This document shows, piece after piece, positions 35,870-47,467 of a stretch of DNA of 64,000 nucleotides. Within the stretch, counting starts at the first letter, position 1. Each line of letters starts with the position of its first letter. This stretch comes from Ricinus communis (taxonomy: Eukaryota > Streptophyta > Magnoliopsida > Malpighiales > Euphorbiaceae). The DNA is taken from assembly GCF_019578655.1 (NCBI RefSeq), contig NC_063258.1, positions 25,238,802 to 25,302,801 on the forward strand, in the 5' to 3' direction. The notes below the pieces were generated by a model that was given only the letters and a program-made list of their open reading frames with translations, did not search any database and was not told where the DNA came from. The position numbers and the translations under genes are program-made.

Positions 35870-38605
35870 CAACATTGGGTTGAAGTTATAGTGCCACTGA
35901 GTCAACAATTAGCTAATGATAGAGTTTTGAGAGAGGTTAGTGTTGTAACACCCCAACTCAAATTTCCCATTGAATAGCAATATATATATATAATTAACTT
36001 TATAAACATAATTTACTACTTAGTTACAATATACATTCATACAATTTAAGTGGCATGATATACGTAATATATATAAGGAATATTTATACAGTAGTTTAAT
36101 GCACACAAGTTCCCAAAATGCTCTAATGCTTTAGATAACTCCTCCGGCCCACCTGATAATATTGACTGATGCAAAGAGAGCAATGCACAGCTAAGCCTAT
36201 CTACAACTGCACTAACCTGAAAAAAAAATTGCTAAGAAATGAGCTAGCGACTCAATAAGCATTTAATTTACTAAACTATAGTATATTAGGCTAGAATTAT
36301 CAAGTCTTTATCAATACAGAAAATTATACCAACACTTAACTAACAATCACAAAATCAACCATTTCAATTATTCTCATAAACAAATAATTTCATCTCACAT
36401 AATGCAAATAATCTCAAACTCAACCCAGTCAAATAATTCAATTCCACATTATTTCTATCAATTTAGGATCAGATGACTCATCCTTACATTTTCTCACATT
36501 TTCAAATTTCAGTAACCACTGACAAGACTATCCACCCGGCTCAGTCTTGCCATCTCACATACTCGGGTAGCTATCCGCCCGGCTCAGTTTTCCCGATCAC
36601 ACAATATCCATACAAAAGTCATCAATCCTTAATCACAATTATCTCACTTCACAACACATCACAATCAATTCACTTCACAACACATCACAATCAATTCACT
36701 TTATAACAAGCCAAAAACATAACTAATATCAACTCAGTCAACCAAGAAATTATCAAGTAATCAAACAGTAGTTCCTACTCAATATACACAAAGTTTAGTC
36801 TATTAAATACTTACCAAAATTTATAGGATAACAAAGTAATCCTATTCTTTTTCTCTTACCACTTCCTTGCCTTTGGATGAACCTATTCACATATTCAATA
36901 CAAATGCAATTCAATCACAATGCATAAATATACATATCTTTATTATCCATAAAACATCACATTTCAACAAAAGAACATATATTCTAGATATTAATATGAT
37001 GCATGAGATGAATGACAACAAATCAACATATTTGTTGATGAAGGCAGCTTGTAGGTAATGACTTAGAAATTACACCAAAACTTATGTACAATTAATAAAA
37101 ATCTCATATTTTCCAGAATTACACTTCCATTTTTATAGAAACCATAGCAGAAAGAATCACTTCAAAATCATTAGTATAGAAATAGTTATGGCATTTTCTA
37201 TACAGCTGCTCCAATTTCCATCTAAACAGAACAGAAAAAAGTTTCCTATTAAATGACCAACCAAACGAATGAATTTTCTGATGAAACTCTCCAGATATAA
37301 AGCTAACATTCTAAAGTTTCTATAGACACCAATTAAGCTTAATTTGAACTTATATAACCCATGTTATGCCTAAAATACAGAACATCAAGGTTGCTGGAAT
37401 TTTGACAGTTTTCTATCTTAACATACTTAAACTTAAATCAAGCTTAATCTCTATGCAATCATTCAATACTCTACTAATTCATGATAATCAGACCTTTAAT
37501 TAATCAATGAGAGCATCAAATGAAGTTTTTTCCAATTTGTAATCAAGAACCCTAATGACAAATTAATAACACTCAAGTAACAACTTACCAATTTCAGCTT
37601 TTGGGTTGCTAATATGCTTAAATCCTTTAGCTTTAGCTTGGCTCCTTCAATAGTTGGCAAAATCCTATCTTAATCTTAAGTTTTTCTAGGTATTCCACTC
37701 CTCTCTCTTATTCCAAATTTTGTGTTTTTGGCCATGTACGAACTTTAGAGAAATGAAGAGGTAAAATGAGCTTGCTCATGGTTCCAATTTCCAATATTCA
37801 TCTCTTAATGCCACCACCTACTAAACTAGTTTTATCACCCTCAATTAATTCTTACTAACCATATATAGGTACTAACTTTTAATTGTATCTTTTAAGTCCA
37901 ATCTATTTACCCAACCTTCAACTATTGGTTCAATTAAGTCTTAAGGCTTAATACACATAACCCAAGTACTTACTCAACTTATCTAAATTAATAATCTAAT
38001 ATCATGCCTCTTATTCTCTACCTATAATTAATATATATCTGTTCTCATAAAATAAAAATATCATTGATATACCCTCATATGCCCAATGATTAAATGTAAA
38101 TGCACATAACATGGATGATGAGAAAATGCAGGCGTTACAAGTGTTCCAATACTTTGTAGAAAATTATTGTTGAGAATAGAATTTTGTAAGTACAAATGTT
38201 ACAAATCTGACAACAAGAAAGCCTATAACCAATAAATGAAATTTTAGCGCTTGAATAAAATAATCTGTAATTTTATTAAAATCGCTAATGAACTTTACAA
38301 CTAAAATAATATAGAAAAATGCAAAGTTGAGAGATTATTTGTGTTGGGCCATAAATAAGAGTGGGTGTTATGTTTAAACATAATGCTAGAAATAAAAATT
38401 TAATATTATTACCACGTGGTTTATGTAAATTTATATTAATATATTAAAATAAGTCCAATGTAGGGGTATGACAGATAATGAGGCTAGTCAAAGTCAACAG
38501 TATACAATAAACATACCTTCAGTAAATGTCTCCTCTTGTAAAATTACTATTACTCAAAAAAAGTGTCTTGAGATGTGGAAATACTCCCAGTGGTTGTAGT
38601 TTAAT
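35870..38605 (-). pseudogene. RLP-c: receptor remnant split by a solo LTR
   Basis: 35870-35943 and 38140-38605 together match RLP-a 25820-26340 (E5, its intron and E4). Only two exon relics remain, both with small indels; the E4 donor still reads GAAG|GTATG. The 2.2-kb insertion between the two parts is annotated separately. Confidence 0.75.
35944..38139. mobile_element. Solo LTR in RLP-c
   Basis: Starts TGTAACACCCC, ends GGCGTTACA and is flanked by the 5-bp duplication AGTGT (35939-35943 and 38140-38144). The empty site can be read in RLP-a near 25880-25890. It is 2,196 bp with no gag-pol, so a solo LTR, most likely Ty3/gypsy. It carries a repeated motif with ATCCACCCGGCTCAGT / ATCCGCCCGGCTCAGT at 36529 and 36570. 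No coding region accepted. Confidence 0.82.
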
Positions 38606-38909
38606 TTTATTTAAACTATATTTTTATTGTCTATATTTTTGTTGATCGAATATAATAATTAGAAAAGTTTCAATTTATATGTATTTGATATTAAAAAGTA
38701 ATAATAAAAAAATAGCAAGAATTCTAACCATTTGATTTTTTAAAAATAATTACTATATAGATGTATGAGAACTTATTAATGTAATGAAAGATATACAAAA
38801 TTAAAGTTGACAAAAATTATTTGCCTTAGCATATACTAAATACAAAAATTTTGTGAAAATATAAAAATTTCACAAAACTGTATTATATGATTTTTATAGA
38901 AAAACTAAT
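38606..38909 (+). repeat. Duplicated block D flank (copy 1)
   Basis: 38630-38909 matches 62300-62569 (AATAGCAAGAATTCTAAC, then the LTR start). AT-rich and non-coding. Confidence 0.8.
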
Positions 38910-39881
38910 TGTCACGACCCGATCTGTGGGCCCGTGACCGGCACTAGGGAATGGATAGGCGTAAGACCACTGAATCCCGTAGTAAGCCTGACCACTCACT
39001 AACTTAATTAAATCTCATCTAACATCACTAATGTCACAATTTATTTTAATTATTAAATTCTACATATTTAATTCGGTCTGCCAGAAGAATTAGGCGAGAC
39101 CCGAAACTACATAATATTACAAACAATAAGTCTATTACTTCTACTGCAGAGAACTTAAAATTTTACAAGTCAAATATACCAAATCAATTACATCACCCGA
39201 TGATGAAGGAGTCGGGTTGCTAGGTAAGAGCCGCGGGAGGACTAACAATCACAGATCTGAAAAACAGTAAAATTGAGACTGTCAGTCTCGAGAGTGAGTT
39301 AAAATCATATATCCAAAAACAGTTACAAACACTTCAATAACACATTTTTAATTTGAAATAAATACTAAGTCATGCAAAAATAAACGTGTCATGCCATGCT
39401 TAAATAAAAAGTAACTTTCACCTACTACGGGATGAAGTACCTCAACAGAATTCTAATCTCAACTCTAATATCTCGACTCTCTCATTCTAACAGGGACTTT
39501 AATCCAGTCTGGTCACTTAAGTTTCCAAATAAGCCGACACCCAGAGAGTAATGCTCGACCAGGGACCTATACTCCGGCAAACACACTCTACTAAGCCTAG
39601 AGAGCGATGCTCGACCAGGGTAAGTTCTAAATTTACCTTTTCACCCTTTTGTTATCAGTCTCGGATTCATACCGATGCACTCATCAAATAGAATGTTCTA
39701 CAACCTTCTCATCCCGAGTCAACATGAAACAATAAAATCGTAATGCATAAAATGAAACTTATATAAATAGCGATTAAATTAACTAATTAAACTATAAAAT
39801 CATGTAATCAAAATTATTTCGTAAAATCTCAGCATAACACATGTAAACAGATATATGATTTTAACTCACAGCTTTGACGAC
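38910..39881 (-). mobile_element. LTR copy 2, left part (interrupted by Athila)
   Basis: Begins TGTCACGACCCGATC, the reverse complement of the end of LTR copy 1 (GGGTCGTGACA at 46494). It carries the GAGACTGTCAGTCTC palindrome and three GAGnnTnATGCTCGACCAGGG-type subrepeats (39540-39625). It breaks at ACGAC (39877-39881), where the Athila element is inserted. Confidence 0.85.
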
Positions 39882-40657
39882 TGACAAGGCTGTCGCGTGC
39901 TTATAAAAAATAACCTAACTAGACCTCCTAACTATGTAGTCGGGCAAACAAGGGTCGAATCCCTAGAGACTAAAGTAGTAAAAACTAGCTAATCTTGACT
40001 TTAATCAATGCTAAGTAAGTAACCAAATCAACAATTGAGGATGAATTAATCTATAATGCAAATAATAATAATAATGAGAATAAATTCAAGGATAAAAAGA
40101 ACCTAGAGTTAAGTATCCCCACTAGCATAATTAGCGCAAAGATAAGTTCCTACCCCAAACTAATTAAATAAAATGTTCGTAAGGAAAGGTAAACCCTATA
40201 AAATACCATAGATCTCTCCCGAGTATAAATGGCTTCCCTAATACGCAATCAAACCTACTCCTGTGGTATCATGCACATTAAAGATATTATTAAATTCAAT
40301 ACCCTGACTTCCTAACAATCCATTCTACCTACTCCCGTTGAGAGTTTCATGTCCTTAATTGAAATATTCAAATCCGTCAAAATCCACGGGATAGCTTCTC
40401 TTGCTTGTTTTGCGATATAAAATCTTCCTAGGTATGAGTATCTCTTTGATATCGTGCTTAACCATGAACGACTCTACAAATATCCTTGCCAACGTCTAGT
40501 AACTCGAGCCAATTTCTACAAAAATAAAACAAAACAAACCCGAGGAAAGAAATATTAAAAATAACGAATAATAGCTCTAAGAGATTAGAAATGCGAAGAT
40601 AGATGAAGAACAACGTATACATATGGCATATAAAATGCATATATTATTGTGCTATCA
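39882..40657 (-). repeat. Athila 3' LTR (coding sense), internally deleted
   Basis: 776 bp against 1,375 bp for its partner. About 600 bp corresponding to 53540-54147 is missing at the junction near 40388 (AAAATCCACGGGATAGCT). Confidence 0.88.
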
Positions 40658-40671
40658 AATTCCCCCACACT
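40658..40671 (-). other. Athila polypurine tract
   Basis: On the coding strand AGTGTGGGGGAATT directly precedes the 3' LTR (TGATAGCAC). Position and composition fit a plus-strand primer. Confidence 0.7.
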
Positions 40672-42087
40672 TATCATTTACTCGTCCTCGAGGAAACAAA
40701 ACAAAAATAAGAAAAACTATACTAATAAAGTAATAAAATCCTAACTCATTGTCGTAGGAATCACGGTTGCACTTAGCATGTGCAACAAGCCCTTTAAACC
40801 CCTAGGTTACCCTAGTAGACGAGCAAGGTCTCGTGAAGGTTTTCAGAATGACATACCTACAAGGCCGAATAATGAACATCCAAACCAATGAATTCAATCA
40901 AGTAACAATTTTGAAAACTTAAAATCATTTTAGGGACTATGTTAATATCACAAATCAACGAACATGGAATGAAACAGTAAGTCAATAACACCCTTTAATG
41001 GCCAACTGATCTTACCGCTTCCTTCCCCTAACTCAGTCATATGCATGCAGCTTCTCACTTTAGTTCTGCAAAAGAAAACAAATTGAGTCTCTCATGTGTT
41101 TAAAAAGGTAGCAGCATCATCACTCAACCTATTTCGCGTCGACACTTTTATAGTCTTCCTCTTTAGACTTACCTCTCATCTTTCTCCACTTATTTTGGGG
41201 TGGCACAAACACGGGGAGGTCATGAATTCCTTGTAATAAGGTAGGCTTGGTTAAAATAGGGTAAGATAATATTATTTGGGGATGTGGTGCTCAAATCCTA
41301 ATAAAAGAGAATAAAATCTACTCCGACCAACACAACTATTTCCAAATGTAAGGTTCATTTTTTTTCTTTCTTTCTTTTCTTATTTTTTTTCTTTTTATCA
41401 GGAAATTATGTGCTTCTTTCCCGAACTTTTCACTTTTTCTTTCTTTTTTTTTTATAAATAAACTAACACTTTAATTGAGTAACAAATTTTGCAACTTTTC
41501 TTTTCTTTCGTATCACAGTCTCCATATTGACATATAAAGCATACATTGTAGTAGCATATTTCGCAAAATCCAGACAAAATCTAAAAAGAAAGGCTTTAAG
41601 GCATGTAATGTAAGGCGTCAAGAAATGGGATCAAAGCTCAATATAGTTTGACTTAGATGGGAATGTAAAAGAAAAATGAGCAAATAATCCTAATCCTAAA
41701 ATTTGAGGCTCTAACTACCTAAAGGAGTCTTTAGTCATCCCCTCACGTATGCGTCACAGAGTCTCGAATAGAACCAAGGCAAGTCCAAGAATTGTACTAC
41801 ATAAGAGGAAAACCCTAATCACACATGAAAAACGGAGACTGATTCAGATGTGTCAGTCTATATGGCTCAAATTCCTCACAAGTTACTTAAGATACATGCA
41901 TTAGTCGAGTCGGGGCCCGAAAAATAATTCTAGCCACAACCTATTGCCAAGAAAGCATTTACATATCATTACCGAATTATCCAATCCAGCGTCAATCAAC
42001 TCATGACAAGAACTATAGAAAAACGTTTTTTTTTGAAATTACTTGCTTCATAAATTGGCTTGGAATGTTCAAATTTTTTTTTGTTAC

Positions 42088-42131
<44 letters not shown>

Positions 42132-42248
42132 CAACACCAAATAAAAACTAATACACTAATACCCTCCCCCACACTTAAATGTTGCAGTGTCCATAATGCA
42201 AAAGCAAAATATAAACATAAGTAAAATGGGAGAGGTACTCACAAAATC
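40672..42248 (-). other. Athila 3' non-coding spacer
   Basis: Between the env-like ORF and the PPT. No coding potential; T-rich runs at 41360-41460 and a TA tract of about 48 bp at 42083-42130. Confidence 0.6.
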
Positions 42249-43535
42249 TCATCGAAGAGGGGGAGGAGGGTTTGAAAACTCTTGTGACTTCATCAAGGTA
42301 TTTAGATTCTCCAGAGTTGTAAATATGGATGACAAACTTTCTTTGAGTGTCTTTAGCTCGTCCTTGATCTCATCAACTGAATTTTGGAGCTTTTCAAGGG
42401 CTCTCTCGATCGGTGTAGAGGAAGAACTAGCACCCTCAGAAGTACTAGGTATGATTGGTGCCGCAGGAAGAATAGGCGCTCGATCTCTTAGTTGATTACT
42501 ACCAAAAGACCAATTTGCCTTATTGCGGAAAGACATTTCCTCGGGGGAAGGTAGTTCATCTTCAACGTCCCTGATACACCAAAGAGTGGTGCCTCCTTTC
42601 TTTTTGAACCAACTTGAAGAGATATCTAGAACATCGGTTCTATTAACATGACCATCTTTCTCGAGTTGATTCTTATGGCCCAAGTAGAGAGCAATCGGGG
42701 TTATGAGTCCCCCTTGCACAAACGCTCCGCCGCTAGTGATTGATTTTGCCTTGGTTTGCATTTGCCGAATAATGTAAGCACCAACATCAATAAGTTGAGC
42801 ATGAAGCATGTGATGGAGCATATATAGCTCATCTACTCGAACTTTACCCCCTTCTCGTCAACCAAATATAGTGCTTGCGAACAATCGAAGGATGTATCGA
42901 AGAGCTGGGTGTCGGATTGAGACTGTCGGGCTCCCTTTCGAATCATAGTCATTTTCACCAGTCAACATTCGCCAAAAGAGCGTAGCAGACCAACTTTTTG
43001 GGGTCAACCTCGGTCCAGCAGTAGACAAACCAAGAACTTCATTCAGCTTGGGCAAAGTCCAAGTATGTTCCTCATTGTACATTCGAAAATTGATCATACC
43101 ATCATCACAGCTCGGTCCTAAGTAAGTAACAGTTTTCAAAGAGCTCAAAAATTCCAGTGTGATTCTCTTATATGTGGGATTTTTTGTTATTAAAAGATCA
43201 CCCAAACCAATGTTAGAGAATAGCAACCGGGTATCATCTTCAATGTGTGAGGATTTTAGAACATCAACATCACAATAACGAGTAGCAATTACTCCTCTCA
43301 CAAACAACTTTTCATACTTCGCTCGTTGGTCGTCATCTCTAAAATTGATATCATAGTAATCGATGACAACCTTTTGTTTTTGTTTTGCTAGAGAAGATGA
43401 AGGGACTACTGTTTTACCCTTCACAGTTGAAGATTTTATCTTGGAGTCAGAGGTTTTTCTTTTAAAAACTGACTTTTCTTTGGAACTTGGGTATACAGGG
43501 GCTTTCTTTTGCTTAGTGCTTTTTGGATGAGCCAT
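42249..43535 (-). pseudogene. Athila ORF1/env-position protein
   Basis: A single frame of 428 codons starting MAHPKSTKQKKAPVYP, with a basic N-terminus, YYDINFRDDDQRAKYEKLF, then the conserved WTLPKLNEVLGLS and LFWRMLTG segments and a Ser/Pro-rich coiled-coil-like tail. It matches the protein that Athila elements carry downstream of integrase (Pfam ATHILA type, from memory). One in-frame TGA occurs near 42855 (FG*REGG). No signal peptide or clear fusion-peptide and membrane-anchor arrangement is visible, so an envelope role is not supported by the sequence. Confidence 0.78.
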
Positions 43536-43659
43536 TGATGTAGTACTAATTAAGTTTTCTCAATGTCGAAATCCAAAATTTATGTCCTTTACTCACTATT
43601 CATAAGACGCACAATTCTGCAATAATACCCACTCACAACAATTTTTCACAACAATCAAT

Positions 43660-46494
43660 TGTAACACTCCGAATTTTTATATATTTAATAAATGAGCTAT
43701 TTTTCCATATCCAATTAGTTTGATTTTTTAAGGAATTAATTAAATAAATTATTTGAGGAATAAATTATATTTTTATTTGATTATTCAAATTTTCTCCAAA
43801 TGCATATTTATATAAGTAAAATTATATATTAAAAAATTATGGTAGAAATTGTAAGGATGTTTATAAAAGAATTTTGGGAAAATTGGTATTACAATTGATT
43901 ATTTAATTTAATTGTGTGTAGGATTTATTTGGAGGATTATTTTGGAATAAGGATTAAAAGTATAATGTTATTTTTATTGGGTTTTAATAGAAATTTATGA
44001 GCTTGGTATTTTTGTAAATAAATATGTCGGTCAAGGGTATTTGTGTAATTATATATTTTAATAATTCGGATTTGGCCCAAATTAAATAGTTAAGGGCTTA
44101 ATTGAAAGGATAAAGGAAAGTTTAGGGGTTAACTTGGAATTCTGTAGGATGAAATTGTAAGTAATTAAAGAAGTTGAGGGACCAAATTGTAATAAGGAAA
44201 AGTTCAGGAGCTCAATGTCGATATTGAAAGGAAAAGAATCGGGGAAGAAGAGAGGAAGAGAGGGAGAGGGAGAGGCGAAGTCTTGCAGTGTCCTTCCGCG
44301 GACTACGCAGTGGGCGGCTTCCAACAGCAGCAGAAGCGGCGTGTGGCGGCGGCGTCGTTCCGGCCGTTTCCGGCCGATCTTGGTGGCTATCGGCTCCCCT
44401 TGAAGAGAGCTTTCTTTTGGCAGCAGCGGCAACGCCTATGGTGGCCGGAGACGGAAGATCCGGTGGAGAGAGAAAATGGAGACAACCGAGGTTTTTGGGC
44501 TTTTTCGGCGAGCTCCGGCGGAGGATGGACGATCGGAGGACATATCCCGACTCTCCTCAGCTCAAGCTTCGCGATGGCACCGGTTTTGTAGCGATCGTGC
44601 TTCGTTTGCAAATCGACTGCTGAGATCGTCCGCAAATTTCTCCGGATGATCGGGTGTCAGATCGGAAAATCGGAAGCAGGGATCGTCATCAGCGCGTCGT
44701 TGTGAGTCCGATGGTGTGTTCGGATCATCGATCGGACTCCAGCGGCAGAAGGCGAGTTAACCGAGCGACCGAGCATTTCGGTAATTTTTCTCTGGCCTGT
44801 AATTTTGGAATTCTTGGTTTAATTGTGTGTCTATTGGATTATATTGAGTATTTGATGATATTTTTGTGAGTCAAAAATAATTGTCGGTCAGTTTGCATGC
44901 CTCGTATTTTGTGCTGTCTGGCGGAGTCGGTAAATAGTGAAGTTTGGGGACCGACTCCCGTTGTTTAAATTGTTGAATATTTGTAGTATTTTTTTGGCAG
45001 GTCTTGGACCCGTTTTTACGGGGGGTAATGTTCGTGTTATAGGGAAGGTTTTGCCGGATTTTCGGTAGAATTCTTCTGAGTCGAGATTCTTAGACAGTCA
45101 ATCCTAGGAGTCTAGACCTAGGATTAATGATCGATTGTTTCAGCATTTTGATAAATTATTTTCCGTGACTAGATTGTCCGTTTGTTCGGCTCTCTCCAAC
45201 CGAGGCACCATAGCAGAGCTAGGAGGTCGCCCAATTCTGTGAGTTCAAGTCACTTAATCGTTGCACTATTGCTAAGTCTGAATTTAATATGCTATTTTGA
45301 AAGTTTATGCTTAATATGGTTATTAGTATCACAACGCAAATAATTTCACTGGATTATTAATTATTGAAGATAATATAAATATTATTATTAGTAATGTTAT
45401 AACAATACCAAATATTATCAGTTTTCCACATGAGTTGCATGATGTCTTACTTTAAATTTGTTAATCGTTATTTTGATATGGTTGAATGACTTCTTTAGAC
45501 AATAATATTTATTAAATGTGGTGATTGCGATTTGGGAAATGTGGCTTGTAGAACATGTCGCCTGATGGGTTACATCAGGACCGCGTGTGCACCGGTAATG
45601 ATCATGGACACGTAATAAGATTTTTATGGGTTTGCCCTGGTCGAGCATGACTCTATGGGCTGATTTGAGTAAATTGCCGAAGGTAAGGTTCCTGGTCGAG
45701 CATTGCTCTCTGGGTGCCGACTTATTTGGAATTCAAGTGTTCAGACTGGAGGTAAGGTCCCTGGTCGAGCATTGCTCTTTGGGCGCCAGTCTTATTAGAT
45801 TAAGAGAGCCAAAATGGCTACTAGAATTTGGAGTTAGGGTTCTACTGAGCCACTCGTCCCGTAAAAAAAAATAAAAATATATTTTTATTTATTTATTTAT
45901 TTATTTATTATGGTATGATTATAATATGGATTGTATTTACGTGCATGGTTGATTATTGATTCGAATGATTAATATTTTCTGTGAAGGAAGTAATAGGGTA
46001 TGATTATAGTATGATTGGTATTTATGTGCATGGTTTGATATACTGATTTGAATAATCTGTGTTTTCTGAGAAGAAAGCAATAGTCTCTAGATTATTTGAT
46101 TTTAACTCACTCTCGAGACTGACAGTCTCATTTTTACTGTTTTTCAGATTCGTGATTGTTAGTCCTCTCGCGACTCTTATTCAGTAACCCGACTCCTTCA
46201 TCCTCGGGTGATGTATTTGATTTGGTATGTAAATTGGTAAATCTTATATTCTCCGTAGTAGTAATAGTAGATGATGTATCAGTTGTAAATTTTCTGAGTT
46301 TCGGGTCTCGCCTTCTGGCAGACCGAAGTAATTATGCAAAGTGTAACTATTAAGATAATTTGCGACTTTAATAATATTAATTTGAGATGAGATTTGTTTA
46401 AGCCAGTGAGTGTCAGGCTTACTATGGGTTTCGGTAGCCTTACGCCTACCCATTCCCTAGTGCCGGTCACAGGCCCTCGGGTGGGGTCGTGACA
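43660..46494 (+). mobile_element. Solo LTR (copy 1 of a 2.8-kb LTR family)
   Basis: TGTAACACTCC...GGGTCGTGACA, 2,835 bp, flanked by TCAAT on both sides (43655-43659, 46495-46499), inside the Athila spacer between integrase and the env-position ORF. It contains a GC- and CpG-rich block (44270-44770), three tandem copies of a GGTCGAGCATTGCTCTCTGGG-like unit (45636-45795) and the palindrome GAGACTGACAGTCTC (46115). No internal region or second LTR is present, so it arose by LTR-LTR recombination. Short overlapping ORFs in the GC block are not accepted as genes. Confidence 0.88.
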
Positions 46495-46499
46495 TCAAT

Positions 46500-47467
46500 A
46501 ACCCAAAGGAGTAATATTCATGCCAATTTCATGCCAAAAGCAAACCAATCACTAACCCCTGTCAAATATTATTCAAAGGAATTGCAATTTTATATACTAA
46601 ATCACAGTCAAGAGATTATATGAAGCGAACTAACCGAGGTTGGGTGATGTCTGGTTGAATCGGGCATCAAAAAAAAATTGTCAGCAGATTGTCCCTAATT
46701 TTTTGCCAAAAATCGAGCAACTTGGCACCTAAAAGAAAGGAATGCGGCTTCAACAGCGTCGAGCACACGCTGCGTCTGCAGCGTCGAGCGCGCACAATGC
46801 ATCGGCAGCGTCGAGCATGCACCGCGTCTGTGGGGAGGAAACAGCTGGAAGCGGTCGCACAATGTTTCGGTGGGGCAAGTTCATGCTGCTTCGACCTCCC
46901 ATCGCTTTGGTTGAGGGTGTTGGCTGTCTCGGGGAGGAAACAGCTGCTTCGCGGTGTCGCAGCAGTCTGGCGTCGGGTGGTCCGGCTGTCTCGGGTGAGA
47001 AGCTCTCTTTTCTCTTTTTTTTTAAAGAGGAAAATATGAGGTTATGGTTTGGCGGCAGCTTGAGATAGCAGGTCGCGACCTTGCTATGGAGCGGACTGCC
47101 TTGTGTTCTGTTTTATTTTGAGAGCCGCGGGTTATCTGTGGTTCAGAGTAGTCGGCTGCGAGGTGATTGTGGATTATACTGCCTTCATTCTCTTGCTTCC
47201 CCCTAATATATATATATATATATATATATAAAGTGAAGGAGATAAAACAAGAATAAGGCTTAGGCTATAACAAAATAAGTAAGAGAAAAAAAATATAACA
47301 CACAAAACAAAGCGAAATAAAGGAAGACAAAAAGTCAAAATTCTAGTCCTAAGAAAATTGATAAAGGTAAATAAACAAAGTAAGGTATAGGTAAAAAAAG
47401 AAAAAGAAAATTGAGAATAAAAATTAAAATTAGGAGTGAGTTTGGGGTGCCTCCCAAAAGCGCTTGT
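46500..47467 (-). other. Athila spacer after integrase
   Basis: Non-coding. It has a GC-rich patch with four GCGTCGAGC units (46755-46820) and two GGGAGGAAACAGCTG copies (46832, 46932), then a TA tract at 47205-47231. Confidence 0.5.

Noticed and set aside
36473..37058. Two short + strand frames rich in His/Thr
   Set aside because: Inside the solo LTR; low complexity.
42249..43535. Functional retroviral envelope
   Set aside because: No signal peptide or membrane-anchor pattern visible; only the position is env-like.
44082..44869. Cluster of overlapping frames in the GC-rich LTR block
   Set aside because: Overlap on both strands is expected from high GC. Weak similarity to copy 2 is noted as a finding, but it is not enough for a gene.
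45636..45795. Regular repeats considered as a CRISPR-like array
   Set aside because: No unique spacers of constant length, plant nuclear LTR context, only three units.
46689..47068. 116- and 108-codon + strand frames
   Set aside because: GC-rich repeat patch in a retrotransposon spacer, two overlapping frames, no domain.
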